Positions 44,647 to 55,778 of a stretch of 64,000 nt of DNA are shown here, in pieces. The notes beneath the pieces were generated by a model. That model was given only the letters and a program-made list of their open reading frames with translations. It did not search any database and was not told the origin of the DNA. The stretch comes from Chytriomyces cf. hyalinus JEL632 (taxonomy: Eukaryota; Chytridiomycota; Chytridiomycetes; Chytridiales; Chytriomycetaceae): NCBI GenBank assembly GCA_025435555.1, contig JAIWWG010000013.1, positions 124,001 through 188,000 of the forward strand. The letters are read 5' to 3'. A program made the position numbers and the translations under genes. Position 1 is the first letter of the stretch. Each line of letters opens with the position of its first letter.

Positions 44647-46173
44647 TTATTTAAAAACTTGGCTTTTTGCCGCCGACACTGCTAATTTTGTATACTTGAG
44701 CATAGATCCGACACTGTATAAAAAAAAAATGCGTTAAATTCGTTAGCAAAAGTGTATCCATCTTATGTAACTAAAAAAGAGAAAGAGAGGCAACTGTACT
44801 TGTTGTGAAATCCGTAACCGTCCACAATCTGTCGACACTTTCTAATCATGCAGAAAACCAAAAACGCTTTCACTCCTTGTTGCACAAACTTTTTCCTTAG
44901 CTTAGGAGTCTTGAGCATGAGCACTTGCCCCGCGACGTGCAATGGGTATTCAACGAGAAATGTGTTGACGGAGTAGACCGATAAAATGAGAATGCTACGT
45001 GCGTGTTACTAGAAGTCCCCGCTCGTAAAGCAACGAGAAATCAAATCAAATAGTTACCCCATGTCTATTAAAAAGTCCTGATTTAATTTGCTTTTTTGAA
45101 TAGAGTCCAGAATGGGTTGTTGGTTTTTCAGTGCCTCTGATTGCTTCTTCAATTCCTTCCGATACTGAGCAGGCGTAACGATCAGTTCAGGAGACAAGAG
45201 GACCAAAAAATAAAGCACAAAAATAATATAAAAAAGAAAGTTCAAACCTCCAACAAAGTCCGAGTCAAAACAATTCGCGTTGTGTCGATCGAATGCTTGA
45301 GCTGGTCCGCCACCACGCGTTGCGCCTCATTCTCAGAGTCAAGTGCCTGGACAGTTTGCTCCAGATCGTGCACTGTTTGCTGCAGCTCGACAATTTGATG
45401 GCGTCCTTTCATCAGAGATTTTTGAAGGTTCCGCGTTTTTGCAAAGTTGAACATATTTGTGATGTAGTTGATTGCAAACATGCGCGTGTTAATCTGATGT
45501 TTTTGTTTGCGTGCGAAGCAGTGATAGAGCGCGAGAAGCGTGATTTCAGAATGCAATGCGCGAAGTGTCAAACATACTCGAACGCACCATGTTCAACGCC
45601 CGCTGGTTCTCGAACGCGCAGTTTATTTTATACGCGAGACGCTTCAGATTTTGGGTATCGGATGGCTCTGAAAAGCTGGTTCAGTTTCCATGTGAAAGTT
45701 GCGACAAAGCACGGCTTACCAATCCGCAAATCAAACGCCATCAAGCTCTGCATCTGCGCAACAAGTTTCTTCGACGTTTCAAACAGCGGCTGAAACACTT
45801 TCGAACTGACGTCTTTCGAATGTGCCACGGAAGCGTCTGCGCTTTCAATCTCGGCGAGTACATCTGACATGGCACTGGCCTCCAGCAGCAATTCCTGTCC
45901 ATGTCCTTTCGGACAGTGCGAAAGGTGCTCGGCGCTCGATGGGATGGGCTCGCGGACAACTGAGTTTGGTGAGGGGGACAATGGAATCGCGAGGGAATCT
46001 GTGACTTTGGAGACTGATGTTTGCGAACGACGCTTTTTGCGGATGGCTCTGTCAAGCTCTGGTGATGTGATTGGGCCGCGTTGGCTCAGATGCGCCATGG
46101 GTTCTGTCAAGTCAGATTGAATGCTTGCTGTCGTGTCAATGGGCATTTTCTTATGAAACAAAATCGCGGCCAT
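44647..46173 (-). CDS. Coiled-coil protein with a C-terminal hydrophobic segment, unknown family
   Basis: Six exons: 46173-45720, 45667-45588, 45493-45248, 45164-45058, 44994-44800, 44713-44647; 382 aa. All phases agree. The N-terminal ~95 residues are disordered and basic. A middle helical region follows (ENQRALNMINTRMFAINYITNMFNF), then a strong coiled coil (IVELQQTVHDLEQTVQALDSE, then YRKELKKQSEALKNQQPILD). Near the C-terminus is a hydrophobic helix (GILILSVYSVNTFLVEYPL) and then an amphipathic basic region (FVQQGVKAFLVFCMIRKCRQIV). It could be a membrane-tethered coiled-coil protein. No homologue recognised. It directly abuts the mobile-element block yet has intact splice sites, so it is probably an expressed host gene. 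Confidence 0.68.
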
Positions 46174-46366
46174 TTTCTGATTCCACAAATTTTGTTACTT
46201 CCTCCACATGCCGCTGTACTGTAATACGAAGTCTGAAATAAACAGAAAGCATGTAAAACTGTAAATGTAAATAAAATGAAGGTTTGCTAGTAATAATCAG
46301 AGTCTCTCGAGCGGCCTTGAAAGAAAATGAGAGCGTGATTAGTGAGCAGTCATCGACCGAGCGGCG

Positions 46367-47560
46367 TCACATACCGCTGTACGCTCGAAGTCCGGCTGTT
46401 CCACGCGAAGTTTCTGCTGGCTTGCTACGACTGGGCGCTTCTTCGCGGTGAGAAGATCGAGGTTTGGTCTCAACAGAAAGCCCGTACGACTTTGCTTTTG
46501 ATAGCCCGCTGCTGCTTGGACTGTCCCATGGAAAGTCCCCCTTGTTATCCTTCTCGCGTCTCTTTTCTTTGGTATCGTATTCGTCGTCAGAATCACGGCG
46601 CCGGTCCTTGTCTGACCTGCGCTCACGATCTCGGTCGCTGCCTCTCAACGTGTATTCACGATCCTTTTCTCGAGACAAAGAAGATTTTGGCCGTGAATCA
46701 AACTCGTCATAATCATCGCCGCGTCCTTTGGAAACTGTGCCGCGACTTGACTTGGATTCGCGCCGAAACTCTTCGGGATCGGTATTCTTAACCTTCTCTC
46801 TGAGCCTGTCCCACCCAGGCTTGTCCCTCCCCAAATCCTTCAAGCTTTTGCTCTTTTCTTTCTCTGCCGGTCGGTCACCCCGCGCACTCTTGGGTCGGTC
46901 CTTCTTGACAACACTCTTCCTTCGGTCGTCGTCGTCACTTTCATAAACGGGCTTCTTGATGACCTTCTTCTTGGTATCATATTCATCGCTGTCGTACGAG
47001 GTTGGTTTCTTTGAAGAAGAAGAAGACTTTTTCTTGGTGTCGTAATCATCGCTGTCGTTGTGGAGTGGTTTCTTGCTGCTCGACGATTTCTTTTTGGAGT
47101 CGTACTCGTCTGAATCGTACTTTTTGTCTTTTTTGCTGCTCTTTTTGGACCGCGAATCCGAGGCATCTGACTCAAAGTCATCATCGTACTCCTGCTTCCT
47201 CCCTTTACTCGCCTTGTCCCCTCGCCCGCTGTCCTTTGAAGACTTTCTTCCAGGCGCATCACCCAAAAACGCGACAATAATCTTATCGCCATCATCCAAA
47301 ACACTAACGGGAGTCGTTTTGTTGATGACTGTAAAGTTGCTCGCGTAGAAAGTGACGCGAGAAGGGTCAATGCCGTCGTCGTCCCCAAGCTGGTCCCGCA
47401 TCGCTTTTGCGGTGAAGTCCGCCATGGTTGGAATGGTACGACCCAATTTGGTCAGTTCGGGAAGGTCCACAACGATGCGCCGGATGGGTGCCTCGGCCGT
47501 GTCGCGGGGGCTGTGTGGCGCGAACCCGAGAAAATAGAGGGCAACGCTGGAGCGTGGCAT
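46367..47560 (-). CDS. Charged, repetitive disordered protein with a small N-terminal domain
   Basis: Single exon, 397 aa. Start chosen at MPRSSVAL; the upstream frame is open but unlike coding sequence. Residues 1-105 look folded, with beta-type strands (IRRIVVDLP, VTFYASNFTVINK, KIIVAFLG) resembling a ubiquitin-like or PB1-like fold. The remaining ~290 residues are low-complexity Lys/Ser/Asp, with imperfect repeats of a unit like SDEYDTKKKSSSSKKP. These are followed by an Arg/Asp/Glu-rich part with alternating-charge runs (RDRERRSDKDRRRDSDDE), as in some nuclear RS/RE-type proteins. Function unknown; a nuclear, RNA-associated or microtubule-associated role is only a guess. Confidence 0.68.
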   Translation of the reverse strand: MPRSSVALYFLGFAPHSPRDTAEAPIRRIVVDLPELTKLGRTIPTMADFTAKAMRDQLGDDDGIDPSRVTFYASNFTVINKTTPVSVLDDGDKIIVAFLGDAPGRKSSKDSGRGDKASKGRKQEYDDDFESDASDSRSKKSSKKDKKYDSDEYDSKKKSSSSKKPLHNDSDDYDTKKKSSSSSKKPTSYDSDEYDTKKKVIKKPVYESDDDDRRKSVVKKDRPKSARGDRPAEKEKSKSLKDLGRDKPGWDRLREKVKNTDPEEFRRESKSSRGTVSKGRGDDYDEFDSRPKSSLSREKDREYTLRGSDRDRERRSDKDRRRDSDDEYDTKEKRREKDNKGDFPWDSPSSSGLSKAKSYGLSVETKPRSSHREEAPSRSKPAETSRGTAGLRAYSGM

Positions 47561-47779
47561 TTGCTTGCTAATGAAGCTTGCTTTGCTTTGTTTTGTGTTT
47601 TGGTGAACGAGCTCGGTCTTGGTGACTTTGCTGTGTGTGGGAGGGTGGTGGGGTGCTATCCGCGAATAATGGGTTTTAAAGATTATCCCATTGTGCAAGA
47701 AATATATGACTTGACCCGAAAACCCAAAATTTAAAATACCATCTCGGACATACAGGGAGCAGCAATCATTTCCTCGCGC

Positions 47780-49343
47780 ATGTCCCTGTCTATCGTTCTT
47801 CAAGCGCTGTCACTCGTCAACAGTTCGGACTGGAAATGCCCCGCACACAAGCAGCCAGTGCCACCCACGTATCTCCTCCAGGTGCTGCTTGGCAAGGGTG
47901 CTGCGCACGGCGACGTGTTTGTCGACGGATTTCTTGGCGAAGCCGACGATGACCACGTAACATGGCTGGTGGGATGGGCCACAGCGGGACTCTTTGCATT
48001 GGTGGCCATTTTGGTGTCTGGGTGGCTGATTGTCATGCACTTGCGTAACTGGACGCGTCCTGCTCTGCAACGGCATATTGCAAGGGTAATTCTGTCGATT
48101 TGAATGTTGATTGTGTCTGGTTTTTGTTCTGACGCCTCCCCCCGTGTACGGGTGCATCCCACAAAACAGATTCTGTTCATGGTTCCTAGCTACGCCGTTT
48201 GCGCCTTTGTTTCTTATCGATTTCCAGACTATGCAATTTATATCAACCTGTATCGCGACGTTTGTAAGAGATGCGCAGTTTTGCATGCAGTGTCTCTGTC
48301 TCGGCTATTCATACATCGTTCTCTTCACTCGATCCAGATGAGGGCTTCGCTGTATATTCCTTTTTTAGTCTCTGTCTACTATATCTCGGCCATACGTGGG
48401 ATGAACAGCGCGAATCAATGCGAGGAAGCGTGTTACAACGGTTCCCGCCACCAATGTGCTGTTTTCGATATGATCCGAAGATTCCCAACTTCTTGCTCTA
48501 CTGCAAACTTGGCATTGTACAATTGTTTATTCTCCGCTGTTGTACGAGCACATTTACGGTCGTTATGAATCATTTCGGTGTCTTTTGTGAAGGTGCGTTC
48601 CGTTCAAAAAGCAAAACCATTGAACTTACAGCCAACAATCCAACAAAAACACAGCTTCCATGTCGTGGCATTTCGGACATTTTTGGGCTGTTCTTCTGAA
48701 CAGCGTGAGCATGGGTTTCAGCATGTTCACACTCCTCTCTTTTTACTTAGCAGTGCACCATGATTTGCCTCCCGGCCGCCCCATCTACCAATTCTTCGCC
48801 ATCAAATTTGTGCTATTTGTGAGTTACTTGCAAATGTTCACGCTCACGTTTTTAGTCGGAATGGGTGTAATCAAAGGGACGGATGTTTACAGTCCCAGCG
48901 ATGTGATTACGGCAATTGCTGGATTCTTGACGTGCGTGGAAATGGCGTTTGCAGCGATTGTGAATTGCTCTGTGTTTAGTTGGAAGGAGTTTGCTGTGGA
49001 CGATGACGCGGCCGTGCGGAGGTTGAGTGCGGCTGCGGCAGGGTTTCTTATCGACTGGGACACGGGTGTGGACGGAGTTGGTGAAAATGCAATGGGTTCG
49101 AATGGGAGGAGGAGGGGAAGTTCGCGATGGAGGCAGACGGGAAGGTTGGGAATGTTGGATGCCTTTGTGGACTTTGCGAAGCCGGACGATTTGTGGGATG
49201 ATGGAGGACTCATTTTGAGGTCTTTAATTGCGTGGGTTCGGGGCGGTGGTGCGAGTGATGTGGAGGGAAATCAGGATGTAGGCGTTGATGGTCGAAGGGA
49301 GGTTGCGGGAGAACGGACACGTCTTTTGCCAAGTTCAACTTGA
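47780..49343 (+). CDS. TMEM184/organic solute transporter-alpha (DUF300) family membrane protein
   Basis: Four exons: 47780-48085, 48170-48263, 48338-48592, 48655-49343; 447 aa. About seven transmembrane helices. Family landmarks in order: QRHIARILFMVPSYAV (with the conserved Arg-His), INLYRDVYEGFAVYSFFSL, FPPPMCC, LLYCKLGIVQLFILR, and late helices with FFAIKFVLFVSYLQMF. The junction at 48,263/48,338 regenerates RDVYEGF, which closely matches the family and confirms the intron. The C-terminal ~110 residues are a polar cytosolic tail. Members have been linked to solute transport and vacuolar/endosomal membranes; the substrate here is unknown. Confidence 0.9.
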
Positions 49344-49401
49344 TCGGTAACAAACAACGCGTGAAAAAAAAGATAATTTATTTCTTAGTATCAGTCTGAG
49401 A

Positions 49402-49808
49402 TCACACGTCAGAGCCTGCCATGGAGTCTGCTGGTGAAGATGCTGATTCGGCGTCATCATTCATCAAGTGTTCGTGCTTTGAGGAAATGAAGGCAGTCAG
49501 TTAGCAGCCGCTGCATGGATGTGAAGACAACTCACTGGTTGAGAAAGATGGAAACTGGGCGGCAAGCCTGTCACGCCCAGTCCGAGTGGCGCCGCTGCCT
49601 CCACGTGGCGGATGCTTCTCAGCCATAGCTTATGCCGCGATTCAGCAGCATCGAGTGCGTGTATGCCTGGCTTGGTGCTGGCAGGTTGGGGTTGGGCGTT
49701 GTGCTGGGCCGCCTGTCGGAATGCGTACATGTGCCTTTGGTCGTCGTAAATATTTATCTGCCACTCATTTGCAAATGATTCGAACAGCGTTTGTTCGATC
49801 AGACCCAC
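49402..49808 (-). CDS. Hypothetical small protein, 115 aa
   Basis: Two exons: 49808-49536 and 49476-49402, joined by a good GTGAGT donor. No recognised family. It is polar, Ala/Gln-rich in the middle, with a central GLGVTGLPPSFHLSQP and an acidic Ser-rich C-terminus (NDDAESASSPADSMAGSDV). If the first ATG is used, its first codons overlap the start of the OMA1-like gene on the other strand by ~34 nt. An internal Met (MYAFRQ, ~49,730) would remove the overlap. Could be spurious. Confidence 0.4.
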
Positions 49809-51333
49809 TGAGAAAACCGGCGCAATCTATCCTACGCAGCAACCAACACCGATGGCCGACACGCAGCCACAACAACCCTTTCATACTCACACCTAGAAGG
49901 CACTACGCCGCACCCCTTCTGCCGCCTCTGTTCCTGCTCAACACTGCCCGCATAGCGCTCACTACTGTGCCCATTCTACACCGCTTCAAGTCCATTCGAA
50001 GCTTAACATACGGTATTCTGGCCATCACAGCCTTCACAACCGCTGCAGTCCTCGTGCAAACGACCGAGCAGCACCCATTCACCCAGCGCACGCGTCTAAT
50101 GCTTATCGACGAGACGTCTGAACTCGCAGCAGCTGAAGACACGGAGCGGCAACTGATGGTGACGCACGCACACGCAATTCTTCCGGATTTTCATCCTTGG
50201 TCTCGTGTTGTGCATCGCGTTGTTGATCGACTTATTGGCGTTGTTGGAATAGAGTTGCGGGCGTGGAAAGTGGTGGTTATTGACCAGCGGGATTGTGTGA
50301 ACGCAATGGTGTTGGCGAATGGGACGATTTTTGTGTTTACTGGCATTTTGCATGCGCTTTGGGAGATGGAGCGGGATTTGGATGGTGGGTCAATCGATTC
50401 CCGGCAACAACGCGCGACGGTTGATGTGGAGGAAGCTGTCGCCAGGGCATTGGCGGTTGCATTAAACGGCGGCAAAGAAAAGGGTTCTTGGTGGAAGAGT
50501 TTGGTGGGCATGACTTTTTGGAGTGGGCGTTTGTCACCACCAGTCAGTCCTGATTTGGAAGTAGGCCCTATGTTTACGGATACTCTGGCTGCCGTACTCG
50601 CGCATGAGATGGCGCATGTTCTGAGTCGGCATAGCGCAGAAGATTTGGGGCTGACTCAGTTTTTCCAACTGTTCATTGATGGGCTTCATGGCGTCTTGTA
50701 TGCGTTGAGTGTGAATTTGCCTGGTTTGACGGATTTGGCTGGTATGGGCGTGGATGCTGTTGCGCCGTACTTAAGCACACTGCCCGTTTCTCGATTAATG
50801 GAAGTTGAAGCGGATGTTGTGGGATTGTTTTTGATGGCTGTGGTGAGTTTTTCATGCCCTTTTTCTTCAACTTGCAGTCATTGCTTACTTTTTTTTTTTG
50901 TTGCTCTTTGTCACAGGCTGGCTTTAACCCTTCGCGTGCAAGCTTATTTTGGAAATATCTTGCAGATCGCCAAGGCAATCCTGGGGATGTGGACTGGAAT
51001 ATGTTTGAGGAATTCCTGTCCACGCATCCAAGTCATGTTCGGCGTTCACTCGAGCTGGAAAAACACGAAACAGCGGCGATGGAAATATACAGAGCGCACA
51101 AGAGAATCGAGGACGCATTGCGGCTGCATTTGAAACGTGGAATGGCCGATGGAACCCTCAGCCGAGAGCGTGAGGCAGCTGCATTGGATCAACTAAATCA
51201 CGGCATGTATACTGTGCTGAGCGAGTTCGTGAGTAGCCATGACGCATTCTGGTATGCGCGAAAAGGGTTCGATCAGAAACTGTTGGAACGAGAACAGCAA
51301 GTGGTCAAGGAATATCCAGTGCAGAATAATTGA
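49775..51333 (+). CDS. OMA1: Mitochondrial M48 metallopeptidase, OMA1-like
   Basis: Two exons: 49775-50842 and 50917-51333; 494 aa. An Arg/Ser-rich, acid-poor N-terminus fits a mitochondrial targeting peptide. One or two hydrophobic segments near residues 45-110 could anchor it in the inner membrane. The M48 zinc motif HEMAH is near residue 277 (context AAVLAHEMAHVLSRHSAE), and the third ligand region is MEVEADVVGLFLMA. OMA1 cleaves inner-membrane proteins such as the fusion dynamin on mitochondrial stress. The start is the first Met that leaves a plausible presequence; an upstream open stretch to 49,586 is considered non-coding. Confidence 0.87.
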
Positions 51334-51379
51334 AAGTAAATCGAACTTAAAATCTCACCTTGAAAGTAAATAATCGGCC

Positions 51380-53157
51380 ATGAACCTCGCACAGCAAGTA
51401 CTCAATGCCAACGCTGACACCCTTCTCTGGTCGACCACGGCGTCCAGTGCACGCCAATCTGTATCAACAAAACAATCAGTGTTGGATGCAGTCAGGGCCG
51501 CATCTGAGGCTGAGTTGAACGCCCTCGCATCAGACAACCACGTGATGCACATCCTGCACCATTCTCACATGCATGCATTGGTAGCAATGATAGTGTATAT
51601 TCGTCTGATCTCTGCCAATAGTGAGCATATCGTTTCTTCAATTGATTCTCGTGTGCATTAATTCTCTTCACTGTTGCCAGAGTCACCATTTTCTCTCGCC
51701 GAAGCCGCTTCGCGAAATGCTGCTCTGGCCGTTACCTTGCCTGCTGTTGATAAGCCAACATTCAACGCCGTTTCGCTCAGCTTTGCCCGCGCCGTTTGCT
51801 CAGCCGCTGATACGAACCACTCACCAATTTCGGCTGTGGCTCCGCTCAGAAACTTGATTGCAAACAGGTAGTTTACATTTACCTTCTGTGGACGCGCGAG
51901 CTCCATTGTGCTCACCCGTGACAACAGCGCCATCCTCGACACGACACAACACGTCCACTTTCTCACACGCGTTCACCCGCTCCTTCTCAAGTACGCTCTC
52001 CTCGCAAAAACACCGCGCGCTGTTGTACCTGTCATTTCCCACCCAATCACTTCAGTCAACAAGAGCTTGTTCACTGGTCTGTCTTCCACAGACTTCCTGT
52101 CTTACCATTACTACTCGGGTCTTGTCTGGGCCTCGCTTAAACGCTTTGATAACGCCGTGGATGCATTCCGCATCTGTCTTGCGACTCCTGCGCGGAATGG
52201 GGGTGCCTCGCTAATTCAAATTGAAGCATGGCGATCTGGCCTCTTATGCTGGCTTCTTGAGGGAGGTATGTCTCTTTCCAGAGAAACGCGTTCATCCTCC
52301 TCCTTGAGTGCATCCACTATTGTGAGAGCGTTTGAAAGGGAGGGGCTTGGAAGTTGTATTTCAACGAGCGTTTCAAAAGCGATTGAGTTTAGCGCCGGGC
52401 GGAAAGCTTACGCGGATTTTGCTTTTGCCTGTGAATCGGGTAATCGTGCTTCAGTGGAATTTGGTACGATGTACTTCGTTTTTTTGGTGGACTTCATTGC
52501 TGAATTTGCATGCTTTGACGTCGCTTTATTTCAGAACTTGCAAAAAACCATGAACTTTTCAGCAGTTCCACTAATCTGGGCCTTGCACGTCAATGTTTGC
52601 GTAATCTGGGCCCGCGCCGTATTCAAAAGCTCACTCAGACATACATCACCTTGAGCGTTTCTGATATCGCAAAATCTGTAGACGATGCTATTCGAATGAC
52701 GGCGGTAACGGAAACAACTTCTTCGTCTTCTGCTACAGTATCCACCATCGTGGACACGAAAATCATCCAGCAGGTGAAGAAGCAACTTTTAACCTTGATT
52801 GATCGAGGAATTGTGCACGCAACTCTGGACGAAAGTGTGTCGAAAGAGCAAGGAGGCATGGTTTCGTTCCACGACAGCTCGGAAGCGTATGCGGATGTGC
52901 CCACATTGCAGGCGTTAGACTCTGCATTGAAGCATGTCATGCGTCTTTATGATAACGTGACTGACATGGATAAGAGTGTTGGAATGTCGCGCGATTACCT
53001 TGTGCGTCTATCGCAGATGGAGACGAGAGGTGGTCCGGGGGTTGGTAGCTTTGATCGGCTGGGGTCTACTGGTGCTCCAGCTGGATTTCATGGTCAAGAC
53101 GGTGAAGCGTTTGACGATGACTCTTTGATGCTGATGGGAGACGAGGATATGGATTGA
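51380..53157 (+). CDS. CSN3: COP9 signalosome subunit 3
   Basis: Four exons: 51380-51620, 51681-51867, 51901-52463, 52535-53157; 537 aa. The TPR/helical-repeat middle has SYHYYSGLVWASLKRFDNAVDAF and QIEAWRSGLL, matching CSN3. The PCI domain follows: IQKLTQTYITLSVSDIA, then IDRGIVHATLDE and GGMVSFHDSSE, the family's winged-helix hallmark. The C-terminus is acidic (DDDSLMLMGDEDMD). An in-frame GGTATG at 52,266 is not used as a donor because the following codons align with the family. CSN3 is a scaffold of the COP9 signalosome, which removes NEDD8 from cullins and so tunes ubiquitin ligases. The third intron acceptor is well supported by resuming homology. Confidence 0.9.
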
Positions 53158-53420
53158 TTTACATGTTTTTTATTTTTGTGTGTGTTCATGTACGAGTATT
53201 GGTTCTAGTCTCTGCCTTGCGCTCTTTCTCAGTTTTGCATTGATTTTGATTGCGTGAATGACACGCGATTTGAGCAGAAGTGTGGGTTGGATAACAATGG
53301 AACAAAAAGATTTTCTCTTCCAATCCACACATCTCTGGAACGAAACAAGGAATCACCAACGATCAGAAAAAAAAAGAAGCACACCGCGAATACCAGACCC
53401 CACCGCCAAACAACCTTACG

Positions 53421-55443
53421 ATGCCCATCGTTACTCAAATCTACGTCAAAGCGAACGGAAAGAAGACTGAGTCGATCCGCATCCGACCGAACCACACAGT
53501 CAAAGAAGTCAAGAGTGTTCTCTGCGCGGCGGCAGAGATATCAGACAAAGGAAACGCCCACACGGATGCGATATTGAAGCTGTACAATGTCAGAAACGCG
53601 TTGGTTCCGATTGGCCCGAACATTCCCAAAAACACGCCGGAGGAGCCGTACACTGTGCTGATTAAGATGGGTACGGAAGGATGTGCTTTCTTATGTTAAC
53701 TTCTCCAATTGGTTTCTGTGAAACGTTTTTGATGGCCTCTATGTCGAGGCGCCCATACTCGTGCGAGATGACGCATCGTTGGATGATTGAGCTTTTTTGT
53801 TCGTGACTGACTCTCACCAACACAAAATATACAATGAGCAGTTCCAAAAGCCACCATCGATCCACCTGTCGAAACAAAGAAACTGATGGAAACAATTCGC
53901 GCAACGACAGAAGTTATGGAGGAAGTCCCGAAGCTAAGATCCGATATGGCGGAAATTCAAAAGAAACTTGTGAGCGCAGTTTCCGCCGCAGCTCATGCCT
54001 CGCCTTCGGTTGCTCCCTTGGCCACAGCTGAATCCACTGTAAGTTTGCGTTTTGCGATGTTGAGGCGTTTAAAAGAGACTCAACATGAAACAAAATTTTT
54101 TTCATGCTTAGACAAAGAAACCATATTCGGATCCAACGGCGCATCTTGCAATGCTCCGCGCAAGCGTCTATGACGAAGAAACTACAAACTTGATCTTGGC
54201 CACCCCGCGCCCCGTATTTTCGTCAACCGTGCTGAACCACTTGAAGCACCCAACCTTTAACATTTGGGATTATAACGAAGTGGAGCTGATTGGATTGATG
54301 GAGAACATGTTTGTGGAGATGGATTTGGTGGACACGTTTAAAATGGACATGGATATTGTGAGAGCGTTTCTGGCGCGCGTGAGTGTCACGTATAATCAGA
54401 ATCCGTTCCACAACTTTAAGCACTGCTTTTGCGTGACGCAAATGGTGAGTGCTTGAAAGATAAACAAAAAGTTGCGATGGAAGAGAAGTTTGGTTATTGA
54501 TTCTTTGATTTTGCCTTTTCTTTTGGCCAGATGTACGGGATCATCAACGTGACGGGAGTCATAACGAAATTGACCCCTCTCGAAAAACTTGCACTAATTT
54601 GCGGTACGATCGGGGTGAGAAGCTCTTTCTTGTTCATTCCTCGGCTGGAAAGCTGACTCACAGTAAATCTCAGCATGACTTGGATCACCCCGGAATGAAC
54701 AACGCGTACCAAATCAATGCAAACACAGACTTGACCATCATCTACAATGATATTTCCCCCTTGGAAAACCACCACGCTGGTATGTTTGATCAACAAACGT
54801 ATGCTTAAATATGGTGTCTTATTTTGGATCAAACTTTAGCCGTATTGTTCACTCTGTTCCGAGACCCGTCGCTAAATATTCTGGCAACTCTGCCTGAGGT
54901 TCAGTATCGTGAATGTCGCAAGCAGATCATCAGTTGCATCCTTGCCACTGATATGGCCAAACATGGTGAAATTCTTGCCAAATTCAAGGGATACTCAACC
55001 GATTTCAATTTTGAAGACCAAGCGCAGCGGCAATTGGTAAAAAGAACCTTCCATGTTGCATTATATCTCGGTTTAATATCCTTTTTTTCCGATTTTTTTG
55101 TTCGATATATATACAGCTGCTTCAAATGATCATCAAATGCAGCGATATTTCCAACGAAGTTCGCCCAAAGCACGTTTCAGAGCCATGGGTCGACAACCTG
55201 CTCGAAGAATTCTTTTGCCAAAGCGACAAGGAGAAACGAGACGGCCTACCCACAGCCCCATTCATGGACCGCGAAAAAGTAACCAAGCCGAGCGCGCAAG
55301 TTGGATTCATTGGATTTGTCATGATCCCGCTCTTTGAGCTTGTTGCAAAAGTGTTGCCGAATATGGAAGAGCCCATCATTCAGCCGATTAAAAAGGCTCA
55401 TGAGTATTACAAGAGTATGCTGGAAACAAAGCCGGCTGCTTGA
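53421..55443 (+). CDS. PDE9-like cyclic-nucleotide (cGMP-type) phosphodiesterase
   Basis: Seven exons: 53421-53670, 53842-54038, 54112-54444, 54531-54614, 54674-54779, 54840-55036, 55117-55443; 497 aa. Residues ~1-85 form a small domain resembling the N-terminus of animal PDE9A (PTPY-like PEEPYTV). A helical linker follows. The HD-type catalytic domain carries [57 protein letters not shown] and the purine-pocket motif [10 protein letters not shown]. Metal-binding His/Asp residues are all present. Similarity is greatest to PDE9, which is cGMP-selective; specificity here is inferred. It should lower cGMP in the cytosol. cGMP signalling is otherwise poorly represented in fungi but is used for zoospore phototaxis in Blastocladiomycota. 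Confidence 0.9.
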
Positions 55444-55778
55444 GGCAGGTGGAGAGTGGGTTCTTGCATTTTTTGGTACTTTCTTGTTTTTTTGGTTTTG
55501 CGATGCCTGTTGCGGAAAACTGTTTTGCATTCTATTTGATTTCTTATTTTTGTCAGCATAATCTCGCGTTTTCGGTTTGTGAGGTTTGAATAAAACTTGG
55601 ATCAGCTGGAGGCATTCCACAGGCATGGAAAACTGCGACCAGAGTCAGCTGTTCACTTCAAGGTAGTCTGGGCACTGTGCCACCAAAAACGAATCGGCAT
55701 TTTTGGTTGTAAAAAGTAAAACTACTTTATTTCTCGAGGTGTGTTTATAACTTTAACAACTAAGAAGAAAGCTGCTGC
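55444..55778. other. Intergenic stretch between convergent genes
   Basis: 3' regions of the PDE9-like gene and of the ODAD3-like gene. T-rich after 55,465, with no ORF, RNA or repeat evident. Confidence 0.5.

Noticed and set aside
48104-48568. A 154-codon ORF in the TMEM184 gene
   Set aside because: It reads through an intron and part of exons in another frame; the spliced model restores the family motif RDVYEGF.
52266-52463. Intron in CSN3 starting at the GTATG after LLEGG
   Set aside because: The frame stays open and the following codons match the CSN3 middle region, so the donor is not needed.
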